Program-made: the position numbers and the translations under genes
Origin: an uncultured bacterium
GTDB taxonomy: Bacteria > Bacteroidota > Bacteroidia > Bacteroidales > Rikenellaceae
Direction: 5' to 3'
Assembly: GCA_905214725.1 (NCBI GenBank)
Contig: CAJMNH010000004.1
Coordinates: 148,351-212,350, forward strand
DNA: 64,000 nt
Shown here: positions 57,393 to 64,000 of the stretch, piece after piece
Layout: each line of letters starts with the position of its first letter
Numbering within the stretch: the first letter of the stretch is position 1
Notes under the pieces: generated by a model
Told to the model about the DNA's origin: nothing
Databases searched by the model: none
Seen by the model: the letters and a program-made list of their open reading frames with translations, nothing else

Positions 57393-58550
57393 TTAACGGA
57401 TCCTTTTTTCGACTTCGGCGGTAGCCGCGGCGATCTCGTCGATCACGGGATCGGTCGCGGGAATCGACGTAATCTCCGACACGGCCTGACGCAGTCCCTT
57501 GGCTGCGATCAGCTCCTGCATCTTGACGCTCTGCGGGTCTTCGGGATTGTTGTAGTGCAGCGCAGCGCCGATACCGAGCAACAGTTTGTCGCAAGGCAGG
57601 CCGTATTCGCGGGCGGTCATCATCGGCTTCACCAAACGGTCGGTCGACGAGAGTTTGCGCAGCGGCTCGCGCCCCACACGCGTCACGTCGTCTTTCAGAT
57701 AAGGATTCTTGAAGCGACCGATAATCTTGTCGATGTATTTGAAATGGGTGTCGCGGTCGAAACCGAACTTGTCGACCAACGCCTGTCCGCTCTGCTGCAT
57801 CGCCTCCTTGACGATAGCGAAGATTTCGGGATCAGCGATGCTCTCGTCGATCGTCCTGAGCCCCTTCATCCGGCCCAGATAGGCCGTGATGGCGTGACCC
57901 GTATTGAGCGTAAAGAGCTTGCGCTCGATATAGGCCAGCAGGTTGTCGGCGAGATTCATTCCCTCGATATGCGGCGCACCGCCCACGAACGATTTCTCCT
58001 CGACGTTCCACTCGTAAAAGTTCTCCACCACCACGTCGATGGGATTTTCGCTGCGCACGGGCGGCACGATGCGGTCGACCGAACAGTCGGCGAATCCGAC
58101 GTGGGCGTCGCACCATGCGGCGTCTTCGGCCGAGAGATGCTTGTAGACCTCCTCCTTCAACTGCGAAGTAGCGCGGATGCCGTTTTCGCAGGCGACGACG
58201 TTCAGCTGCGTCTCGATACCGGCGGCACGGCGCGCGGCGATTCCCTTGGCGATGGCCGGCGCGATGAAAGGCAGGATACGCAGCCCGACGGCCGTGGTAA
58301 TGATCTCGGCGCGCACGATCTCGTCGACGATGGCGTCGCTGCCCGAATTGACGCCCGAAATATCGGTGATCCGCACGTCGCGGCTCTCCACGTCCATGAT
58401 ATGCACGGTATAGGCGCCGTCCTTGTTGATACGGTCGATGACTTCCATGTTCACATCGGCGAATACCACATGATATCCCGCCTGTGAAAGTACTGCGCCG
58501 ATGAATCCGCGGCCGATATTGCCCGCGCCGAATTGAATTGCTCTTTTCAT
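57393..58550 (-). CDS. mtlD: mannitol-1-phosphate 5-dehydrogenase
   Basis: 385 aa. NAD-binding 'AIQFGAGNIGRGFIGAVL' at the N-terminus, 'VACENGIRATSQLKEEV', and the catalytic region 'LFTLNTGHAITAYLG' with the conserved Lys/Asn/His of the long-chain mannitol dehydrogenases. It oxidises mannitol-1-phosphate, the product of the PTS, to fructose-6-phosphate. 32 nt downstream of the esterase gene in the mtlA-ptsH-ptsI-esterase-mtlD operon. Confidence 0.97.
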   Translation of the reverse strand: MKRAIQFGAGNIGRGFIGAVLSQAGYHVVFADVNMEVIDRINKDGAYTVHIMDVESRDVRITDISGVNSGSDAIVDEIVRAEIITTAVGLRILPFIAPAIAKGIAARRAAGIETQLNVVACENGIRATSQLKEEVYKHLSAEDAAWCDAHVGFADCSVDRIVPPVRSENPIDVVVENFYEWNVEEKSFVGGAPHIEGMNLADNLLAYIERKLFTLNTGHAITAYLGRMKGLRTIDESIADPEIFAIVKEAMQQSGQALVDKFGFDRDTHFKYIDKIIGRFKNPYLKDDVTRVGREPLRKLSSTDRLVKPMMTAREYGLPCDKLLLGIGAALHYNNPEDPQSVKMQELIAAKGLRQAVSEITSIPATDPVIDEIAAATAEVEKRIR

Positions 58551-58582
58551 ATCGTTGTTAAAAATTAATTGATGGTTTTCAT

Positions 58583-59431
58583 TTAGAACTGCTCCAGCCA
58601 GTCGAGCACATAGTGCTGCCAGCAGTCGATGTACTTGAATTCGGGCTTGATCCCCCAGCCGTGATCGCCCGAAGGAAAGACGTGGATCGAGGCCTTTACC
58701 CCGTTACGTTTGAGCGCCTCGTAGAAAAGCAGGCTGTTGACGGGCGGCACGATGCGGTCGTCGTCGCTCAGCAGCAGCAATGTCGGGGGCGTAAGTGCCG
58801 AAACACGCTTCTCGAGCGAATAGTTGCGGGCCTTTTCGGGCGAATACCCCTTGCCCAACAAACACTCGAACGATCGTTTGTGCAACTTTCCCTTCTCTGC
58901 CGTAATAACCGGATAGAAGAGCACCATGAAAGCGGGCTTCTCGTCCGAGATCGTGCCGGTGCTGGCCGCCAGATGACCGCCCGCCGACGAACCGACGATG
59001 CCGACCCGCGACGCATCGCAGCCCCACTCGGCAGCGTGATCCTGCAGGATGCGCAATGCCTGCTCGGCATCGTTGCGCGGCACCTCGCAGTGGCCGTTGG
59101 GCATGCGGTATTTCAGCACGGCGGCCGTCGTACCGTGATCGGCCAGCCAGCGCGCCATATCGTGACCCTCGTAACCGATTGCCAGATTATGATATCCGCC
59201 GCCCGGACAGACCACGACGGCGCGTCCGCTCGGCTCCTTGGCCTTGTAAACGAAGAGCTCGGCAACATTGTTATTCGCAAGGAAAACGTCTTTCTCGATG
59301 TAGGCCGGTCCGAACAGACCGCTCGACGTCGGCGCCGAAGCGTTGTCCCAGATGACGATGTGTTCGTCCTGCGCCTGCGCACCCAAAACGGTCGCAGCAC
59401 AGCAGAAACAGGTTAAGAATAGGTTTTTCAT
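58583..59431 (-). CDS. secreted alpha/beta-hydrolase esterase (acetyl-xylan-esterase-like)
   Basis: 282 aa from the ATG at 59431 (MKNLFLTCFCCAATVLGAQA, signal peptide). 'VVVCPGGGYHNLAIGYEGHDMARWLA' is the oxyanion region, 'VGIVGSSAGGHLA' holds the nucleophile Ser, 'LLSDDDRIVPP' the Asp and 'SGDHGWG' the His. This matches the short alpha/beta-hydrolase esterases (BD-FAE type) that remove acetyl or feruloyl groups from plant polysaccharides. It lies between ptsI and mtlD, 43 nt after ptsI, an unexpected place for a secreted enzyme. Confidence 0.9.
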   Translation of the reverse strand: MKNLFLTCFCCAATVLGAQAQDEHIVIWDNASAPTSSGLFGPAYIEKDVFLANNNVAELFVYKAKEPSGRAVVVCPGGGYHNLAIGYEGHDMARWLADHGTTAAVLKYRMPNGHCEVPRNDAEQALRILQDHAAEWGCDASRVGIVGSSAGGHLAASTGTISDEKPAFMVLFYPVITAEKGKLHKRSFECLLGKGYSPEKARNYSLEKRVSALTPPTLLLLSDDDRIVPPVNSLLFYEALKRNGVKASIHVFPSGDHGWGIKPEFKYIDCWQHYVLDWLEQF

Positions 59432-59474
59432 AGTATTGATGTTTGGATAAGAAAGGGCTTTTGCAAATTGTACG

Positions 59475-61157
59475 TCACCGGACACCGATCAAATTATGGA
59501 TTTCTTCCGCCGTAGCCGTTTCGACGGCTCTGCGGGCTGTCTCGCACGCTTCCGAAGTCTCGATCCGGCGGATACGCTCCTTGATTGCCGAGACGGCGGG
59601 CGGCGCTACGCTCAGTTCGTCGAAACCCAATCCGACGAGCAGTTCGGTGTGGGCCGCCTGTCCGGCGAATTCGCCGCAGATGCCGACCTCGCACCCATGC
59701 CGGTGCGCCGCGTCGACCACCTGCCGCATCGCCCGCACGACGGCCGGATGCAGCGTATCGTACATCGCCGCGATCCGCTCGTTACCCCGGTCGACGGCCA
59801 ATATGTATTGGGTCAGATCATTGGTGCCGATGCTGAAGAAATCGACCTCGGCAGCCAGTTCGTCGGCAATCAGTACCGCTGCGGGCGTCTCGATCATCAC
59901 GCCGACCGGTATCCGGACGTCGAACGGCACGCCCTGCCAGCGCAGTTCCTCCTTGCACTCCTCCACGAGCGCCAGCGCATCGCGCAGCTCCGAGAGGGAG
60001 ACGATCATCGGAAACATTACCCGTACGCCGCCTTCGGAGCTTGCCCGCAGAATCGCCCGCAGTTGCGTGCGAAACATATCGCGCAGTTCGAGACTCACGC
60101 GAATGGCGCGCCACCCGAGGAACGGGTTCTCCTCTTCGGGAAACTTATAGTACGGCAGCGCCTTGTCGCCGCCGATATCGAGCGTACGGATAATCAACGG
60201 CCGACCGGCGCACAACTTCGCAGCTTCGGCATAGACCGCCGCCTGCGTCTCCTCGTCGGGGAAACCGTCCCGCCGCTGCATGTAAAGGAATTCACTGCGG
60301 AACAGACCGATGCCGTCGGCGCCTTTCCGCATCGCCGTCGCCACTTCGGCGACGCTGCCGGCATTGGCGAATACGGCCACTGCACGACCATCGCGCGTCG
60401 CAGCCGGATCTTGCGCATTTTGTTTCGTAAGGCGCGCTTCAACCGCCTCCATCCGACGGCGGTATTCCTCCGCCGCTGCCGGTTCGGGAGCGACAATCAG
60501 CTCGCCCGCTTCGCCGTCGAGCACGACGGTCTCGCCGTCGGCCAACCGGTCGAAATCGTCGCCCAATCCCACCACGGCGGGAAGTCCCATATTCCGTGCA
60601 AGAATGGCCAGATGACTTGTCGCGCTGCCGCGCCGCGTCACCACGCCGCATACGCGCGAAAAATCGATCAGCGCCGTATCGGAAGGAGCCAGTTCATCGG
60701 CGGCAAGAACGCTCCCTTCGGGAATCGCCGCGAAAGGATTGGCTTCAGAAGGTTCCAACTGCCTCAGAATACGGAGGCAAACGTCGCGCACATCGTCGGC
60801 CCGCGCCCGCAGGTACTCGTCGTCTATTTGTGCGAAGAGCGCCGCCAGCTCGTCGGCCGCCGCATGGACGGCATCGGCGGCGGTCGTTCCCTCGGCGATC
60901 TTCTCCGTCACGTTCTCCCCGAGCATCGGATCGGAGGCCAACTCCAGATGCGCCGCAAAGATATCGTTCGAAGCCGCCAGCGGTTCCAATTCGCGCTTGG
61001 CCGCTTCCACCGCATCGTCGAAACGTCTTTTTTCGGCCGGCCGGTCCGCAACCGGAACGATCCGTCCCGAAGGTTCGTACCCTCCGGGATGATAACGCCA
61101 CACGCGCCCGATCGCCACGGCATCGGACATGGCCTGTTTCACCGGAAACCGCAACAT
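59475..61157 (-). CDS. ptsI: PTS enzyme I (phosphoenolpyruvate-protein phosphotransferase)
   Basis: 560 aa, near the usual 570. The phospho-accepting His is His182 in 'TRRGSATSHLAILARNMGLPAVVG'. The PEP-binding C-domain is complete: 'GIGLFRSEFLYM', 'RTLDIGGDKALPY', 'FFSIGTNDLTQYILAVDRGN' and 'CEVGICGEFAGQ' with the catalytic Cys. It takes phosphate from PEP and passes it to HPr. Starts 8 nt after ptsH. Confidence 0.97.
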   Translation of the reverse strand: MLRFPVKQAMSDAVAIGRVWRYHPGGYEPSGRIVPVADRPAEKRRFDDAVEAAKRELEPLAASNDIFAAHLELASDPMLGENVTEKIAEGTTAADAVHAAADELAALFAQIDDEYLRARADDVRDVCLRILRQLEPSEANPFAAIPEGSVLAADELAPSDTALIDFSRVCGVVTRRGSATSHLAILARNMGLPAVVGLGDDFDRLADGETVVLDGEAGELIVAPEPAAAEEYRRRMEAVEARLTKQNAQDPAATRDGRAVAVFANAGSVAEVATAMRKGADGIGLFRSEFLYMQRRDGFPDEETQAAVYAEAAKLCAGRPLIIRTLDIGGDKALPYYKFPEEENPFLGWRAIRVSLELRDMFRTQLRAILRASSEGGVRVMFPMIVSLSELRDALALVEECKEELRWQGVPFDVRIPVGVMIETPAAVLIADELAAEVDFFSIGTNDLTQYILAVDRGNERIAAMYDTLHPAVVRAMRQVVDAAHRHGCEVGICGEFAGQAAHTELLVGLGFDELSVAPPAVSAIKERIRRIETSEACETARRAVETATAEEIHNLIGVR

Positions 61158-61165
61158 ACCCGTCG

Positions 61166-61426
61166 TTAATCGGTTATCGCTTCGATAGCGGCGACCACTT
61201 CGTCGAGCACAGCCTGTTCGTTGTCGCCTTCGACCGCAACCTCCACTTCGGTCCCCTTTTTCAGTCCCAGCGAGAGGATGCCGATCATGCTGGCTCCATT
61301 GACCGATTTGGCGGGGGTGCGCAGCGTCACCTGCTGGCCCGATCCCTTAACGAGCGCCACCAATGCCGAGACGGGACGCGCATGCATTCCGTTCGGCGCC
61401 AAAATTGTAACTTTCTTCGATACCAT
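61166..61426 (-). CDS. ptsH: PTS phosphocarrier protein HPr
   Basis: 86 aa. His15 in 'PNGMHARPVSALV' accepts phosphate from enzyme I. 'KSVNGASMIGILSLGL' includes Ser46, the site that HPr kinase would phosphorylate in other phyla; no hprK is in the window. It passes phosphate to MtlA. 3 nt after mtlA and 8 nt before ptsI. Confidence 0.97.
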   Translation of the reverse strand: MVSKKVTILAPNGMHARPVSALVALVKGSGQQVTLRTPAKSVNGASMIGILSLGLKKGTEVEVAVEGDNEQAVLDEVVAAIEAITD

Positions 61427-61429
61427 ATC

Positions 61430-63283
61430 TCAAATAGCTAATTTTTCCAGAATATACTGCGGATCGGCCGTCGTTTTGAGTCGCTCGAGAACCGCCTCGT
61501 CTTCGAGCGCCGACGTCACGCGCGCCAGAATCTCGATATGCTCATCTCCCGCACCGGCAATGCCGATCACCAACTGCGCCCGCTCGTCGCCGAATTCGAC
61601 TCCTTCGGGATATTGCATCACGACGATTCCCGAACGGAGGATACGCGACTTGGCCTCGGCCGTCCCATGAGGAATGGCAATTCCCATGCCCAGATAGGTC
61701 GTGGCCACACGCTCGCGCGCGAGCATCGCATCGGCATAGCCGTCATCGACATAACCGCAGGTAGCCAACAACTCTCCGGCAGCGCGGATCGCGTCCTCCT
61801 TGCTGACGGATTTCAACCCCGTGCGAATGCCCTGCAAGGTCAGCATTCCCGCCGCCGATTCGGCAGAGACCGGCTCCGCTGAAATCTCCGCAGACGATAC
61901 TTCCGGCATTTCAGCCGCTTTGGCTTGACCTTCGATCCGATCGTATAAAGCATCGAGCGCAGGATCGGTCAGAAAATTTCCGATCACGATCACCTCCGAA
62001 CCCGGAGCCGATTTCTCGGCGCGTTCGGCAAGTTGCGACTGGCAAACCACGACATCCGTACCTTCGGGAATCGTATCTACCGAACTGTTGGTCACGCGTA
62101 CGCCGCTTCCGAGCGGTTCGATACGCTTGCGGAAACGCGTAGCGCCCATGGCGCTCGACCCCATACCGGCGTCACAGGCAAAGACGATCGTACGGATCGG
62201 TCCTTCGACCGGATGCTTTGCATGATTCGTTCCTCCGATGACCTTACCGTTCGGTTTCTGAATGGCTTTTACCTCCTCCAGATGAGCACGCTTGACGATC
62301 GGCGCCGCAACGAAGAACGACGCGGCGGCAGCAATAACCACTCCCGCAAGCACCAGCAATGTCTCTCCCTTCGGCGCCATCGCCAGTACGGCGATGATGC
62401 TGCCGGGCGACGCAACGGCCGTCAACCCCGTTCCGGTAAGCGAATAGAAGAGAATCGCCGCGGCCGAACCGACAATCGGCGCTACGATGATGGCCGGACG
62501 CATCAGCACATAGGGGAAATAGATTTCATGGATGCCGCCGAAAAACTGGATGACGATCGCCCCCGGGGCCGACGAACGCGCCGCGCCCCGTGCAAAAGCC
62601 CAATAGGCCAGCAGAACGCCGAGCCCGGGGCCCGGATTGGTTTCCAGCAGAAACATGATCGACTGGCCTGTCTGGCGCGCCTGTTCGATACCTATCGGCG
62701 AAAAGATTCCGTGGTTGATGGCGTTATTCAGAAAGAGCACTTTGGCAGGTTCGATGAAGACCGATACCAACGGCAGCAGGCCGTGCTCGATCATCAGCGA
62801 CACGCCGACCGATAGAAACGTAGTCAGGGCCGAAACCACAGGTCCTACGGCATAAAATCCGATCAAAGCGCAAAATATACCCAGAATGCCGACCGAGAAA
62901 TTATTGACCAACATCTCGAATCCGGCGGGAATACGTCCTTCCACCGTGCGGTCGAAAGTGCGGATTACCCAACCGGCAAAAGGCCCGATAGCCATCGCCC
63001 CGATAAACATAGGAATGTCACTGCCCAGAATGACGCCCATCACCGCTACGGCGGCAATCACGCCGCCGCGATCGCCGGTTACATGCCGGCCCGCCGTGAT
63101 GGCGATCAGCAGCGGCAACAGGTAACGCAGCATCGGTTCGACGAGTTGTCCCAAATTCGCGTTGGGCCACCAACCCGTAGGAATGAAAAGAGCCGTGATA
63201 AAACCCCATGCGATAAATGCACCGATATTGGGCATCACCATGCCGCTCAGCGATTTGCCGAAGCGCTGAATCCGTTCTTTCAT
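61430..63283 (-). CDS. mtlA: PTS mannitol-specific EIICBA transporter
   Basis: 617 aa with all three domains in one chain. EIIC (about 1-340): 'MVMPNIGAFIAWGFITALF' and 'GGIHEIYFPYVLMRP' with the substrate-binding Glu. EIIB (about 363-460): 'IVFACDAGMGSSAMGA', phospho-Cys near residue 370. EIIA (about 480-617): 'GMGIAIPHGTAEAK', phospho-His near 538. It imports mannitol and releases mannitol-1-phosphate inside. First gene of the operon; a -7 box TACCTTTG is at 63341-63348. Confidence 0.97.
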   Translation of the reverse strand: MKERIQRFGKSLSGMVMPNIGAFIAWGFITALFIPTGWWPNANLGQLVEPMLRYLLPLLIAITAGRHVTGDRGGVIAAVAVMGVILGSDIPMFIGAMAIGPFAGWVIRTFDRTVEGRIPAGFEMLVNNFSVGILGIFCALIGFYAVGPVVSALTTFLSVGVSLMIEHGLLPLVSVFIEPAKVLFLNNAINHGIFSPIGIEQARQTGQSIMFLLETNPGPGLGVLLAYWAFARGAARSSAPGAIVIQFFGGIHEIYFPYVLMRPAIIVAPIVGSAAAILFYSLTGTGLTAVASPGSIIAVLAMAPKGETLLVLAGVVIAAAASFFVAAPIVKRAHLEEVKAIQKPNGKVIGGTNHAKHPVEGPIRTIVFACDAGMGSSAMGATRFRKRIEPLGSGVRVTNSSVDTIPEGTDVVVCQSQLAERAEKSAPGSEVIVIGNFLTDPALDALYDRIEGQAKAAEMPEVSSAEISAEPVSAESAAGMLTLQGIRTGLKSVSKEDAIRAAGELLATCGYVDDGYADAMLARERVATTYLGMGIAIPHGTAEAKSRILRSGIVVMQYPEGVEFGDERAQLVIGIAGAGDEHIEILARVTSALEDEAVLERLKTTADPQYILEKLAI

Positions 63284-63340
63284 TTTCAGTCGGTTTTAAG
63301 GCCTTCACCGCAAGACGACCGGCGAGACCGAAACAGTAAA

Positions 63341-63348
63341 CAAAGGTA
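63341..63348 (-). promoter_or_regulatory. -7 box for the mannitol PTS operon
   Basis: TACCTTTG on the minus strand, 57 nt upstream of the mtlA ATG. No MtlR-type regulator gene is in the window. The rest of 63349-63584 is AT-rich and holds nothing else I can support. Confidence 0.6.
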
Positions 63349-63584
63349 ACAATTATTCGGCAAAAACCGTCGATCAAAGCGGAAAAGTTCTCCGCCGAAT
63401 AGTTCGGTCAGAAGCTCCTTTTCCAACGAAACCCCATACGATAAAAACAAAGAATCAAGACAAAAAAGGTCGAATTTTGCAGCATAACGAGATCGTTCCT
63501 TCTAAATCGGGCACTGAAAACATGAACGACCAGCTCTGCAAAATGTAAATTCTATCGTGACATCGGAGACGCTTGCACAAAGAA

Positions 63585-63614
63585 AAGCCGGATCCCTCGT
63601 TTGGGATCCGGCTT
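63585..63614 (-). terminator. intrinsic terminator of the rRNA operon
   Basis: AAGCCGGATCCC and GGGATCCGGCTT form a perfect 12-bp stem and the minus strand continues TTCTTTG. It lies 4 nt past the 3' end of 5S rRNA. Confidence 0.85.
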
Positions 63615-63618
63615 GAAG

Positions 63619-63727
<109 letters not shown>

Positions 63728-63840
63728 AAAGAACCTTCTTCTTGACGATATGGCAACAGCCACATCTCTGAACGGGTATTTATAAATCGGACCCCTCCGA
63801 TAAAACTTGACATATAACGGGAAATGAGATAATCTTTTGA

Positions 63841-64000
<160 letters not shown>

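Noticed and set aside
59496..61169. A 557-aa plus-strand frame opposite ptsI
   Set aside because: Antisense shadow of a full-length enzyme I.

Overview
The window looks like a chromosomal segment from a GC-rich member of the Bacteroidales, most like Alistipes (Rikenellaceae). The evidence is the repeated Bacteroidetes-type -7 promoter box (TAnnTTTG) in front of genes, the absence of strong Shine-Dalgarno sites, the MurF-alanine racemase fusion, DPP III with a HECLGH site, fimbrillin-type lipoproteins, DUF4251/DUF4136 proteins and a Bacteroidetes-type LptD. The genus is an inference from content, not from a search. I see no prophage, insertion sequence, CRISPR array or recombinase gene.

Layout. 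1-11 kb: start of an exported protein next to a TetR regulator, an HD protein, two DUF805 membrane proteins, a peptide transporter, a glycogen branching enzyme, and a rhomboid / EEP phosphatase / YhcH / DUF5131 run. 11-16 kb: grpE-dnaJ-(membrane protein)-mutL. 15.6-26.4 kb: an envelope and repair operon (amidase-mlaD-mutS2-murF/alr-rsmI-like) divergent from lptD. 26.5-31 kb: tRNA-Gln, a nucleoside transporter, and oxyR divergent from a peroxiredoxin-ferredoxin pair. 31-40.7 kb: S1/P1 nuclease, two M3 peptidases divergent from rsmE, a split CHR (chromate-type) transporter, a methyltransferase and a U32 protein. 40.9-45 kb: a surface lipoprotein locus. 45-56 kb: serS, ferredoxin, M16 protease, DUF456, panD, panC, DPP III, DUF4136 lipoprotein and a beta-barrel protein. 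56-63.3 kb: a mannitol PTS operon (mtlA-ptsH-ptsI-esterase-mtlD-GDPD). 63.6 kb to the end: 5S and the 3' end of 23S rRNA on the minus strand.

The most interesting region is 40.9-45 kb. It holds two copies of one module: a very short acidic protein with a GFAA-S/T motif, followed by a fimbrillin-fold lipoprotein. In the second copy the fimbrillin-like part is fused to a phosphatidylinositol-specific phospholipase C domain. Upstream lies an AT-rich segment bounded by a perfect 17-bp inverted repeat. Inside it is a -7 box that points away from the lipoproteins in this assembly. Inversion would aim it at them, so I propose a phase-variable (invertible promoter) surface system, shown here in its OFF orientation. 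Other points worth a look are a fully palindromic divergent promoter at 35.74 kb, a complete PTS in a phylum where PTS is uncommon, and a MutL with an altered endonuclease motif.
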